Shown piece by piece: positions 43,268-52,230 of a stretch of DNA of 64,000 nucleotides. The notes under the pieces are model-generated. The model searched no databases. It was not told the DNA's origin and saw only the letters and a list, made by a program, of their open reading frames with translations. Within the stretch, counting starts at the first letter, position 1, and the number at the start of each line of letters is the position of its first letter. Origin of the DNA: Flavobacterium branchiicola. GTDB taxonomy: Bacteria; Bacteroidota; Bacteroidia; Flavobacteriales; Flavobacteriaceae. The stretch lies in NCBI RefSeq assembly GCF_018383905.1, contig NZ_JAGYWA010000003.1, positions 212,931-276,930 on the forward strand. Reading direction: 5' to 3'. Position numbers and translations under genes: made by a program.

Positions 43268-46200
43268 ATGAGTTTATCAACCACAAGTATAAGGAGACCC
43301 GTTTTAACAATTGTACTGAATCTTTTGATTATTTTATTCGGTTTCATTGGTTATACGTTTTTAGGTGTCCGTGAATTTCCTTCAATTGATCCGGCGCAGG
43401 TTTCCATCAGAACCAATTATACCGGAGCCAATTCTGATATTATTGAATCACAAATTACAGAACCGCTTGAAAAAGCAGTAAATGCCATTGACGGAATTAG
43501 AAATATTACTTCCTCAAGCAATCAGGGAAGTAGCAATATTACCATAGAGTTTAATCTGGATAAAGATTTAGAAGAAGCTGCAAATGATGTTCGTGACAAA
43601 GTTTCACAAGCCATTAGAAGCTTACCGCAAGATATTGATGCGCCACCAGTTGTATCAAAAGCCGATGCTGATAGTGATGCTATTATTTCGATGACGGTAC
43701 AAAGTGACACACGAAATTCCTTAGAATTAAGTGATTATGCGGAGAATGTAATTTCACAACGTCTGGAAACTATTCCCGGCGTAAGTGGCGTTCAGATTTG
43801 GGGTCAAAAACGTTATGCGATGCGCTTATGGATTGATCCTGCAAAACTTACCGCTTATGGCTGTACCGTTGCTGATGTTCGTACAGCATTGAATGCACAA
43901 AACGTTGAATTACCTTCAGGAAAACTAACTGGAAACAACACCGAATTAACCGTTAAAACCGTTGGAAATCTTTCTAAACCGGAAGAATTCAATAACATTA
44001 TCATTCGTACTGACGGAGATAAAATTGTTCGTTTCAGCGATGTTGGAATTGCGTCTTTAGGTCCGGAAAACATAGAAACAAAATTGAGTCAGTCTGGCTT
44101 GCCAATGATTGGTTTAGCTATAGTTCCGATGCCAGGAGCCAATTATTTAGATATTTCTTCTGAGTTCTATAAAAAATACGAAGCTTTAAAAAAGGATTTG
44201 CCTAAAGATATCAAGCTGAATATTGCCCTTGATAATACGATTTTCGTAAAGAAATCAGTACTTGAAGTTGCCGAAACCTTAGGTATTTCGATTATTCTGG
44301 TAATCATTATTATTTATCTGTTCTTTAGAGACTGGGCAATTGCTTTCAGACCTTTAATTGATATTCCTGTATCGTTAATCGCCACGTTTTTTATTATGTG
44401 GCTTTTCGGATTCTCCATCAACGTATTGACTTTATTAGCGATTGTATTAGCCACAGGATTAGTGGTAGATGATGGAATTGTAGTTACCGAAAATATCTTT
44501 AAAAAAGTCGAAGAAGGAATGTCGCCAATTGAAGCTGCAATTAAAGGATCTAATGAGATATTCTATGCTGTAATCTCGATTTCTGTTACGCTGGCAGCCG
44601 TATTTTTACCTGTTATTTTCTTAGAAGGTTTCGTAGGCCGACTCTTTAGGGAATTTGGTGTTGTCATTGGTGCCGCAGTTTTAATTTCTGCCTTTGTATC
44701 CCTGACATTAACGCCAATGTTGAACGCTTATTTAATGAAAGGCGGAGAACAGAAAAAATCAAAATTCTATATTCGAACTGAACCTTTTTTCGAAAAAATG
44801 AACAGCAGTTATGCTGAGGCGCTAACCAAATTCATGGACAGAAAATGGATTAGTTTCCCGATTCTGATTGCTTGTTTTGGATTGATTTATTTATTCTTCA
44901 CCATACTTCCAAAAGAAACCGCTCCTTATGATGACAGAAGTTCTGTTACAATGCGTATGACAACACCTGAAGGTTCATCTTATGAATATACAGATCGTTT
45001 TATGCAGGAGATTTCAAAACTGGTAGACGATTCTATTCCGGAGAAAAAAGTAAGTTTGGTTATTACAGCGCCTGGTTTTGGAGCTTCGGCAACCAATACC
45101 GGTTTTATTCGACTTTCGTTAAAAGAACCGGACGAAAGAAAACTTTCTCAAAAAGATATTGCCGATAAATTAACCAAATGGACAAAAAAATATCCTGAGG
45201 CTAAAACCGCAGTAATTCAGCAACCTACAATTGCAGTAAACCGACGTGGTGGTTTGCCGATTCAGTATATTATTCAGGCTCCAAATTTTGAAAAGCTAAG
45301 AGAAAAAATTCCGGTATTTATGGAAGAAGTTGGAAAAAGCGATGTTTTCTCTACTACAGACGTAAACTTAAAATTCAACAAACCTGAAATTAATGTAAGT
45401 ATCAATCGTGAAAAAGCTGAAAGTTTAGGGATTTCTATTTTAGATATTGCCCAAACTTTACAACTTTCTTTAAGCGGACAACGTTTTGGTTATTTCATTA
45501 AAAACGGAAAACAATATCAGGTTATTGGTCAGTTTGATCAGAAAGACCGTTCTAAACCTTTGGATTTAACGTCGATGTTTGTAAAAAACAACAAAGGTCA
45601 GTTAATACAAATGGACAACGTTGTAAATGTAGAAGAACAAAGTAATCCGCCACAATTGTATCACAACAACCGTTATATGTCGGCTACAGTTTCTGCAGGT
45701 TTAGCACCCGGAAAAAGTATCAGTGACGGTATTCAGGAAATGGACCGAATTAAGGCTAAAGTTTTAGATGAAAGTTTCACCACCGATTTAAGTGGAGAAT
45801 CGAGAGATTTCGTTGAAAGTAGTTCTAATACTTCTTTCGCTTTCGGATTGGCTTTACTATTGATCTTTTTGATTTTGGCAGCTCAGTTTGAAAGTTTTAT
45901 TGATCCGTTTATTATTATCTTAACTGTACCAATGGCGGTTGCCGGGGCTTTATTCTCGCTTTGGTTATTCAACCAAACCTGGAATATATTTAGTCAGATT
46001 GGTACCGTAATGCTTATTGGTCTGGTTACTAAAAATGGTATTTTAATTGTCGAATTTGCAAATCAGCTTCGAGAACAGGGAAAACCAAAATTAGAAGCAA
46101 TTCTGGAAGCATCTGAAGCGCGTTTACGTCCAATTTTAATGACAAGTTTAGCAATTGCTTTAGGTGCATTGCCAATTGCAATGTCACTTGGAGCAGCCTC

Positions 46201-46366
46201 TACAAGTAGAATTGGAATGGGAGTTGTAATTGTTGGAGGAACAATTTTCTCTCTTGCGCTGACACTTTTTGTAATTCCGGCTATTTATTTAATGTGGTCT
46301 AAAGCTAGAAAACATTATCCGGAATTCGACCATATCGACGAATACGAAAAAGAAAGTATAAAATAA
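43268..46366 (+). CDS. RND multidrug efflux permease (AcrB-like, HAE1)
   Basis: A 1032-residue inner-membrane proton antiporter with the RND layout: TM1 near residue 15, a large periplasmic loop (40-335), TM2-6, a second loop (560-860), and TM8-12. The proton-relay acids sit in TM4 (LATGLVVDDGIVVTENIF). QITEPLEKAVNAIDGI opens the porter domain, and LIGLVTKNGILIVEFANQL is the TM10-11 signature. The C-terminus is charged (EYEKESIK). Together with the adaptor and TolC-like protein it forms a tripartite pump. The substrate range is unknown; the sequence suits HAE1 (organic compounds) rather than metal pumps. Confidence 0.95.
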   Translation: MSLSTTSIRRPVLTIVLNLLIILFGFIGYTFLGVREFPSIDPAQVSIRTNYTGANSDIIESQITEPLEKAVNAIDGIRNITSSSNQGSSNITIEFNLDKDLEEAANDVRDKVSQAIRSLPQDIDAPPVVSKADADSDAIISMTVQSDTRNSLELSDYAENVISQRLETIPGVSGVQIWGQKRYAMRLWIDPAKLTAYGCTVADVRTALNAQNVELPSGKLTGNNTELTVKTVGNLSKPEEFNNIIIRTDGDKIVRFSDVGIASLGPENIETKLSQSGLPMIGLAIVPMPGANYLDISSEFYKKYEALKKDLPKDIKLNIALDNTIFVKKSVLEVAETLGISIILVIIIIYLFFRDWAIAFRPLIDIPVSLIATFFIMWLFGFSINVLTLLAIVLATGLVVDDGIVVTENIFKKVEEGMSPIEAAIKGSNEIFYAVISISVTLAAVFLPVIFLEGFVGRLFREFGVVIGAAVLISAFVSLTLTPMLNAYLMKGGEQKKSKFYIRTEPFFEKMNSSYAEALTKFMDRKWISFPILIACFGLIYLFFTILPKETAPYDDRSSVTMRMTTPEGSSYEYTDRFMQEISKLVDDSIPEKKVSLVITAPGFGASATNTGFIRLSLKEPDERKLSQKDIADKLTKWTKKYPEAKTAVIQQPTIAVNRRGGLPIQYIIQAPNFEKLREKIPVFMEEVGKSDVFSTTDVNLKFNKPEINVSINREKAESLGISILDIAQTLQLSLSGQRFGYFIKNGKQYQVIGQFDQKDRSKPLDLTSMFVKNNKGQLIQMDNVVNVEEQSNPPQLYHNNRYMSATVSAGLAPGKSISDGIQEMDRIKAKVLDESFTTDLSGESRDFVESSSNTSFAFGLALLLIFLILAAQFESFIDPFIIILTVPMAVAGALFSLWLFNQTWNIFSQIGTVMLIGLVTKNGILIVEFANQLREQGKPKLEAILEASEARLRPILMTSLAIALGALPIAMSLGAASTSRIGMGVVIVGGTIFSLALTLFVIPAIYLMWSKARKHYPEFDHIDEYEKESIK

Positions 46367-46431
46367 AAAGCTAAAAATCAAGAACACTTTTCTTTATAAA
46401 GTTCCTGATTCTTTGGTAAAAGAACATAAAC

Positions 46432-47742
46432 ATGAATATTAAAAATTTATACAGCACTTTACTCCTTCTCTTCTTATGCATTGTACAAACAAATGCGCAG
46501 GAAGTTCTGACTATAGAAGATGCTACCAAAATTGCTTTAGAAAACAATTTTGAAATTAGAATTGCCAAAAACAATTCAAAAATAAGCGAAACAAATGTTA
46601 CAATCGGAAATGCGGGAATGCTTCCTGTTGCGGCAGCCACAATTACGGACAACAATAGCGTTACCAATTCATCACAAACACGTCAGGACGGAACTTCAAC
46701 ATCATTAAACAATGCTAAAAACAATAGCTTAACTTATGGAGTGGGACTTAACTGGACTGTTTTTGACGGAATGAAAATGTTTGCGAGATTAGATCAGTTA
46801 AAAGAACTTCAAAATTTAGGAGATTCTGAATTGAGAAGAACCGTTTTGATTAAAATCGTACAGGTTAATTCAGCTTATTACGATCTTGTTCAGCAACAAC
46901 ATCAATTGTCAGCTTTAGATACTACGATCGTAATTTCTAAGCAAAGATTGACATTAGCCCAAAATCGTTTCAGTATTGGAAAAGCTTCAAAATTGGAGGT
47001 TTTAAATGCACAAGTCGATTTAAATACAGATCAGGTTTCTTTACTAAGACAAAAAGAATCTTATGCAAATGCCAAAATTTTATTGAACCAATATTTGGCT
47101 CGTAATCCAAAAATAGATTTTACAGTTACCGACTTAATAAGTGTTGACAATGCTCTGGTTTTAGCAGATTTAGCAGAATTAGCACATAAGCAAAATCCTG
47201 CTGTAGAAACTCAAATTATTAATAAACGAATTGCTGAACTCCAACTTAAACAAGTAAAAGCAGATCGTTATCCAGTTGTAAATTTAACTTCCGGATACAA
47301 TTTTACAGAGAATCAGTCGAGTTTAGGTTTCACAAGTGCATCTTCTTCAAAAGGTTTTAATTACGGTTTTAACGCCAGGCTGAATTTATTTGATGGTCTG
47401 AATCAACATCGTAATGAAAAAGTGGCGAAAATGGAAATCGAAAACTCACAAATTGCTATTGAACAGCAAACTATGATTTTGGATACTCAATTGAGCACTG
47501 CGTTTCAAACGTATTTAACCAATTTAGAATTAACTAATTTAGAAGAAGATAATGTAACAATTGCCAAACAAAACTTAGACATTACTTTGGATAAATTTAG
47601 AATTGGAACCATTACAACTCTTGATTTCAGAACTGCACAGCTTAATTATGTCAATGCAAAAGTGCGTTACAGCAATGCACAATATCAGGCAAAATTATCT
47701 GAAATTGCCTTGAGAGAATTAGCAGGAAATATTAATTTTTAA
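46432..47742 (+). CDS. TolC-family outer-membrane channel
   Basis: A 436-residue outer-membrane efflux protein with a signal peptide ending in NAQE. Two OEP repeats are visible. The first begins LTIEDATKIALENNFEIRIAKNNSKISE, with helices including LAQNRFSIGKASKLEVLNAQVDLN. The second has the mirrored LDKFRIGTITTLDFRTAQLNYVNAKVRY near the end. It supplies the exit channel for the RND pump encoded 65 bases upstream. The spacer contains an imperfect foldback. The next gene (bestrophin) starts 29 bases downstream and may be part of the same transcript. Confidence 0.93.
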   Translation: MNIKNLYSTLLLLFLCIVQTNAQEVLTIEDATKIALENNFEIRIAKNNSKISETNVTIGNAGMLPVAAATITDNNSVTNSSQTRQDGTSTSLNNAKNNSLTYGVGLNWTVFDGMKMFARLDQLKELQNLGDSELRRTVLIKIVQVNSAYYDLVQQQHQLSALDTTIVISKQRLTLAQNRFSIGKASKLEVLNAQVDLNTDQVSLLRQKESYANAKILLNQYLARNPKIDFTVTDLISVDNALVLADLAELAHKQNPAVETQIINKRIAELQLKQVKADRYPVVNLTSGYNFTENQSSLGFTSASSSKGFNYGFNARLNLFDGLNQHRNEKVAKMEIENSQIAIEQQTMILDTQLSTAFQTYLTNLELTNLEEDNVTIAKQNLDITLDKFRIGTITTLDFRTAQLNYVNAKVRYSNAQYQAKLSEIALRELAGNINF

Positions 47743-47771
47743 AGTAAATTTGTTTCCAAAAACAAACATAA

Positions 47772-48635
47772 ATGATCGCATACAATACCAAAGAGTGGTT
47801 TTCTTTTATCTTCCATTTTCATAAATCAGATACAGTTCGCAAACTGTTTACGATTATGATTGCAATTGGAATTTATGCTTCAGTAGTATGCTACCTCGAA
47901 CTTCATTATTTTAAGGTAACCAAAAACGATTATATTCACAACATTCCAATCATGCACGGAATGCTTGGTTTTGTAATTTCGCTTTTGCTAGTTTTCAGAA
48001 CCAATACAGCTTATGACAGATGGTGGGAAGGCCGTAAACTTTGGGGCGGACTTGTAAATAACAGCCGTAACCTCGCTATAAAACTTTCGGCGATTTTAAA
48101 AGATGAAAATGACAAAAAGTTTTTTAGAAAATTCATTCCGATGTATGCCGCTATACTTAATCAGCATTTAAAAGATGAAGACACGAGCAAGCAGCTTTTT
48201 GAAGATGCAGATTTGCAAATTGATCATCATAAACACAAACCCAATCAGTTAAAAAAAATAATGTATCATAAAATCAATGATTTGTATGATGCAAAAAAAA
48301 TATCCGGAGAGCAGCTCATAATTTTAAATGAAGAATTAGTTGCTTTTACAGACATTTGTGGTGCTTGCGAGCGTATCAAAAATACGCCTATTCCCTACTC
48401 TTACAGTGCTTTTATAAAAAAGTTTATCTTCTTTTACACCATGACCCTGCCTTTTGGATATTCTGTAAGTTTAGGTTACCTCGTTGCGCCGGTAGTAGTT
48501 TTTATATTTTATGTATTGGCGAGTTTAGAACTTATTGCTGAAGAAATTGAAGATCCGTTCGGAAATGACGAAAATGATCTCCCAACCAGAAAAATGTCAG
48601 AAAACATCAAAAAACATGTTGAAGAATTGATTTAA
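47772..48635 (+). CDS. Bestrophin-family ion channel
   Basis: A 287-residue membrane protein of the bestrophin family, pentameric anion or cation channels. It starts MIAYNTKEWFSFIFHFHKSDTVRKLF. The family core is HGMLGFVISLLLVFRTNTAYDRWWEGRKLWGGLVNNSRNLA, with the RxNTAYxRWWE motif. The IEDPFGNDENDLP stretch near the C-terminus is the acidic cluster typical of bestrophins. Four membrane helices are expected. It follows the TolC gene closely but has no known functional tie to RND efflux. Confidence 0.92.
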   Translation: MIAYNTKEWFSFIFHFHKSDTVRKLFTIMIAIGIYASVVCYLELHYFKVTKNDYIHNIPIMHGMLGFVISLLLVFRTNTAYDRWWEGRKLWGGLVNNSRNLAIKLSAILKDENDKKFFRKFIPMYAAILNQHLKDEDTSKQLFEDADLQIDHHKHKPNQLKKIMYHKINDLYDAKKISGEQLIILNEELVAFTDICGACERIKNTPIPYSYSAFIKKFIFFYTMTLPFGYSVSLGYLVAPVVVFIFYVLASLELIAEEIEDPFGNDENDLPTRKMSENIKKHVEELI

Positions 48636-48706
48636 TAAAACGTTAAATCTGATAGTGTTACACATATTTTTATTAAATTTAAAGACATCTTCAAAATTTA
48701 ATAAAA

Positions 48707-49630
48707 ATGCAGAATCAACGTGTTTTAATCCATCCGCCTCAGTTATCAAACGAAAAATCATTAAAAACTCTTGTTGAGAACAGAAGTGTTTATACGCTGA
48801 ATAACTGCGAGTTAAATCTTTTTGAGACTTACGAATCTTCCAAATTGGTTCCTTTAAAATTTAATGATTTTGTAGTAACCAGTATGTTACGTGGAAAAAA
48901 AATAATGCATTTGTTTGACGATCCCGGCTTTGATTATTTACCGGGAGAAACAGTCGTTATTCCGTCAAATATTGAGATGAAAATAGATTTTCCGGAAGCT
49001 TCCAGAGAAAACCCGACGCAATGCCTTGCCCTCGCAATTGACAATAGCAAAATCAACGACACTTTAAACTTTTTAAACGAACGTTATCCTAAAGAAGGCA
49101 GCAATACCTTTTGGCAATTGAATTATCAGAATTACTTTTTTTACAATAATGTTGATCTTGCCACAACAATCAACAAATTAATTAAGGAATGTATGAGCAC
49201 TGCTATCACCAAAGATGCTCTTGCCGACTTAACTTTGCAGGAATTGCTGATCCGAATTATTCAGACGCAGACTGTAAAATCAATTGATGAAGGAGTTAAA
49301 ATTTCTTCCAATAATCCAATTTTTGAAGTTACGGAATTCATCAAATTAAATCTGAAAGAAAACATAAGCCTGAAAATTTTAAGCGACAAAGCTTGTATGA
49401 GTACTACGTCATTCTATCGCTTTTTTAAACGTGAATTAGGCATGAGTCCGATTGAGTATGTTTTGAATGAAAAAATCAAACATGCCAAAAAATTATTACG
49501 AAATCCCGGAATTCAAATTAACGAAGTGTGTTATTTATCCGGTTTTGAAGACGCCAACTATTTTACCCGATTATTCAAGAAACACGAAGGAATCACTCCG
49601 AAACAGTATCAGTTACTTTATATTAATTAA
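48707..49630 (+). CDS. AraC-family transcriptional regulator
   Basis: A 307-residue regulator with an N-terminal AraC_N cupin-like domain (about 10-190, including DYLPGETVVIPSNIEMKIDFPE). The C-terminal AraC DNA-binding domain (about 205-305) carries two helix-turn-helix motifs: ISLKILSDKACMSTTSFYRFFKRELGMSPIEYV and IQINEVCYLSGFEDANYFTRLFKKHEGITPKQY. AraC_N regulators often sit beside the dehydrogenases they control. Here DUF779 and an aldehyde dehydrogenase lie next door on the opposite strand, so it may control them in response to aldehyde or alcohol (inference). Confidence 0.9.
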   Translation: MQNQRVLIHPPQLSNEKSLKTLVENRSVYTLNNCELNLFETYESSKLVPLKFNDFVVTSMLRGKKIMHLFDDPGFDYLPGETVVIPSNIEMKIDFPEASRENPTQCLALAIDNSKINDTLNFLNERYPKEGSNTFWQLNYQNYFFYNNVDLATTINKLIKECMSTAITKDALADLTLQELLIRIIQTQTVKSIDEGVKISSNNPIFEVTEFIKLNLKENISLKILSDKACMSTTSFYRFFKRELGMSPIEYVLNEKIKHAKKLLRNPGIQINEVCYLSGFEDANYFTRLFKKHEGITPKQYQLLYIN

Positions 49631-49800
49631 AGGGGCTAAGGTACTAAGGCGCTAAGGTGCTAAGTTTTTTTCTCTTGTTATCTTGGTATCTTGGTATCTT
49701 GGTATCTCAAAACCTTACCATCTTAGTGGCTTAGTATCTAAAAAAAGCAGTTCCTTAATACCTCCGAACCTCAAAACCTTAGCATCTTAAAACCTTAACA
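49631..49800. repeat. CTAAGG / TCTTGGTATC repeat cluster
   Basis: Tandem CTAAGGTACTAAGGCGCTAA units, then three copies of TCTTGGTA with period 10, then inverse units (ACCTTAGCATCTTA). It forms an imperfect foldback between convergent genes. Same family as 28671-28708 and 29097-29138. Confidence 0.65.
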
Positions 49801-49802
49801 AG

Positions 49803-50177
49803 TCAATCAAAAACCTTTATCGGTTCCAGCTCTTTTTCTTCTTTATCTGAAAAAATTCTGTAATCGATTTGAAAAGTTTTTTTGAGCGGCGTTTCCAGTG
49901 AAAAACCACCTACTCCAAATGCATCAATTACTTTTAGGGTAAAATGAGCGTGTTTCCAATATTCAAATAAATCTTTATCGACCCAAAATTCTGTATCTTC
50001 AATACTTCCGATGCATACATCACCCATTCGCTGATAATAGCCGCCTTTTTCAAAACATTGCGGCTGCGTTCCTTCACAGCATCCGCCAGCTTGGTAAAAC
50101 ATTAGCTCACCATGTTTTTCTTTCAGAATTTTAATTAATTCTATTGCTTCACTTGTTGCTTCAATTCTTTTTATCAT
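49803..50177 (-). CDS. DUF779-family protein
   Basis: A 124-residue cytoplasmic protein. The family core is GELMFYQAGGCCEGTQPQCF, with paired Cys that could bind a metal, and GDVCIGSIEDTEFWVDKDLFEYWKH. It ends GGFSLETPLKKTFQIDYRIFSDKE. DUF779 genes are almost always next to an NAD-dependent aldehyde dehydrogenase, as here, and are presumed helper proteins. It lies 273 bases downstream of the dehydrogenase, past a terminator and foldback element, so it may need its own promoter. Confidence 0.9.
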   Translation of the reverse strand: MIKRIEATSEAIELIKILKEKHGELMFYQAGGCCEGTQPQCFEKGGYYQRMGDVCIGSIEDTEFWVDKDLFEYWKHAHFTLKVIDAFGVGGFSLETPLKKTFQIDYRIFSDKEEKELEPIKVFD

Positions 50178-50185
50178 AATACTAT

Positions 50186-50391
50186 TTATTAACCCGTTGG
50201 GTGTAATTATATTTAAAAATGCTCCTTTGAATAAAATAGCACGCGGATAAAACGGATTTACTTCGTAAAAACGCTGACAAAAACGGATTTTTTTTAATTT
50301 CTTTATTCAAATCCGTTTTTATCCGCGTTTTCGTGATAACGAATCTGTCTAATCCGCGTCAAAATTTATAATTAATTACACCCAATAGGTT
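50186..50391. repeat. Foldback element with CCCGTTGGGTGTAATTA ends
   Basis: The left end reads AACCCGTTGGGTGTAATTA (50191-50209) and the right end its imperfect complement (TAATTACACCCAATAGG, 50373-50389). The interior holds another inverted pair around AAAACGGATT / AATCCGTTTT. A left end 23 of 24 bases identical lies at 60187-60210. It sits between ALDH and DUF779. Confidence 0.75.
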
Positions 50392-50402
50392 TTATTAATA
50401 AA

Positions 50403-50430
50403 AAAAGGTAAGTCCCCGAACTTACCTTTT
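50403..50430 (-). terminator. Terminator after the aldehyde dehydrogenase gene
   Basis: AAAAGGTAAGT pairs with ACTTACCTTTT (50420-50430) around a 6-base loop, with T-runs on both strands, 20 bases past the stop codon. Confidence 0.82.
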
Positions 50431-50450
50431 ACAACCAATTTAATAACAAT

Positions 50451-51956
50451 TTAAAAGAATCCTAATTTCTTTTTATCGTAAGAAATCAGCATGTTTTTAG
50501 TTTGACGATACTGGCTAAGCATCATTTTATGATTTTCACGGCCAATTCCGGATTGTTTATATCCACCAAATGGCGCTCCAGCAGGATAAGAATGATATTG
50601 ATTTATCCATACACGACCAGACTGAATCGCTCTTGGAACCTGATAAATTTCATGTGCATCACGTGTCCATACTCCGGCACCTAAACCGTACATCGTATCG
50701 TTTGCAATTTCGATCGCTTCTTCGGTAGTTTTAAAAGTCGTAACGGCTAATACTGGCCCGAAAATTTCTTCCTGAAAAATTCTCATTTTGTTATGCCCTT
50801 TAAATAAAGTTGGCTTAATATAATAACCTCCTTCAAGTTCTCCTCCCAGTTTATTTTCATCACCTCCGGTCAATAATTCAGCACCTTCTTCTTTTCCTAA
50901 TTTGATATAAGACATAATTTTCTCCTTCTGAACAATAGAAGTCTGTGCTCCAATCATAGTCGATTTATCCAGAGGATTTCCTGCTATAATAGCTTCGGTT
51001 CTTTCAATAACTTTAGCAATAAACTTGTCATAAATATCCTCGTGAATTAATAATCGAGAAGGACAAGTACAGATTTCACCCTGATTTAAAGCAAATAAAA
51101 CAGCACCTTCTATCGCTTTATCGAAGAAATCATCATCGTGATCTGCTACAGACGGAAAGAAAATATTAGGCGACTTCCCTCCTAATTCCAACGTAACCGG
51201 AATAATATTTTCTGTCGCATATTGCATAACCAAACGTCCTGTTGTTGTAGATCCTGTAAAAGCTGCTTTGGCTACTTTTTTATTGGTCACTAAAGGACGA
51301 CCAAGTTCTGCACCAAAACCATTTACTATATTTAAAACTCCCGGAGGAAGAATATCTCCAATTAATTCCATTAAAACCATAATTGAAATCGGAGTACTTT
51401 CGGCAGGTTTTAAAACAATTGTGTTTCCTGCTGCCAAAGCCGGAGCTATTTTCCAGACAGCCATTAAAATTGGGAAATTCCAAGGAATAATTTGTGCTAC
51501 AACCCCCAAAGGCTCACTTAATGCAATTGAAACGGTTTGCGAATCCAATTCTGCAATTGAGCTTTCTTCGGCACGAATTACTCCTGCAAAATATCTGAAG
51601 TGATCAATTGCCAGCGGAATATCTGCTGCAAGTGTTTCGCGAATTGGCTTTCCGTTATCAATCGTTTCTACCGTTGCTATATATTCTAAATTATCTTCAA
51701 TTTTTTGTGCAATCTTATTTAATAAAATGCTGCGTTCTGTTACAGAGGTTTTTCCCCAGGTTTTAAATGCTTCGTAAGCTGCATCAACTGCTTTCTCAAG
51801 ATCTTCTTTTCCTGAATGTGCTGCTTTTGTAAAGACTTTTCCATCAATAGGAGAAACAACATCAAAGTATTCACCTGTTACAGGTGCAGTAAATTTTCCA
51901 TTGATATAATTGTCGTATTTTGCCTTAAATTCAGGTCTTTTTGCTGTTGTGCTCAT
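50451..51956 (-). CDS. NAD-dependent aldehyde dehydrogenase
   Basis: A 501-residue enzyme of the ALDH superfamily, oxidising an aldehyde to an acid. I start at ATG 51956 ([22 protein letters not shown]); a -7 promoter element lies between this and a longer frame at 52025. The NAD pocket is [24 protein letters not shown], the general base Glu is in [12 protein letters not shown], and the nucleophile Cys in [16 protein letters not shown]. The pairing with DUF779, and a motif pattern like ExaC/AldB, suggest acetaldehyde or another short-chain aldehyde as substrate (inference). Confidence 0.93.
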   Translation of the reverse strand: MSTTAKRPEFKAKYDNYINGKFTAPVTGEYFDVVSPIDGKVFTKAAHSGKEDLEKAVDAAYEAFKTWGKTSVTERSILLNKIAQKIEDNLEYIATVETIDNGKPIRETLAADIPLAIDHFRYFAGVIRAEESSIAELDSQTVSIALSEPLGVVAQIIPWNFPILMAVWKIAPALAAGNTIVLKPAESTPISIMVLMELIGDILPPGVLNIVNGFGAELGRPLVTNKKVAKAAFTGSTTTGRLVMQYATENIIPVTLELGGKSPNIFFPSVADHDDDFFDKAIEGAVLFALNQGEICTCPSRLLIHEDIYDKFIAKVIERTEAIIAGNPLDKSTMIGAQTSIVQKEKIMSYIKLGKEEGAELLTGGDENKLGGELEGGYYIKPTLFKGHNKMRIFQEEIFGPVLAVTTFKTTEEAIEIANDTMYGLGAGVWTRDAHEIYQVPRAIQSGRVWINQYHSYPAGAPFGGYKQSGIGRENHKMMLSQYRQTKNMLISYDKKKLGFF

Positions 51957-51979
51957 AAGTAGTATTTTTTGATTCTTCT

Positions 51980-51987
51980 CAAAATTA
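51980..51987 (-). promoter_or_regulatory. -7 element that decides the ALDH start
   Basis: The minus strand reads TAATTTTG (TAnnTTTG), 24 bases before ATG 51956 and downstream of the alternative ATG at 52025. Confidence 0.5.
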
Positions 51988-52193
51988 GTTTCATCTTTTG
52001 AAACAGAATAGCACTTTTCGTTCATCTATTAGCACAAATATTACATATTTGATTTTATTGCGAACTTTTACTACTTTTTTAGTAAAATTTTAATACAAAA
52101 ATTACACAAAATGCACTTTTACAAACTTTTCCATTCATTAACAGCATCTTAAAAAAACCAAATAAATTGTTTCTTACTACAATTCGCAATTCT

Positions 52194-52201
52194 TATATTT
52201 G
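52194..52201 (+). promoter_or_regulatory. Promoter -7 element of pheT
   Basis: TATATTTG matches TAnnTTTG, 29 bases before the pheT ATG. No Phe-rich leader peptide lies between. Confidence 0.5.
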
Positions 52202-52230
52202 TATCCTCAATACAAGAATAATACACTAAC

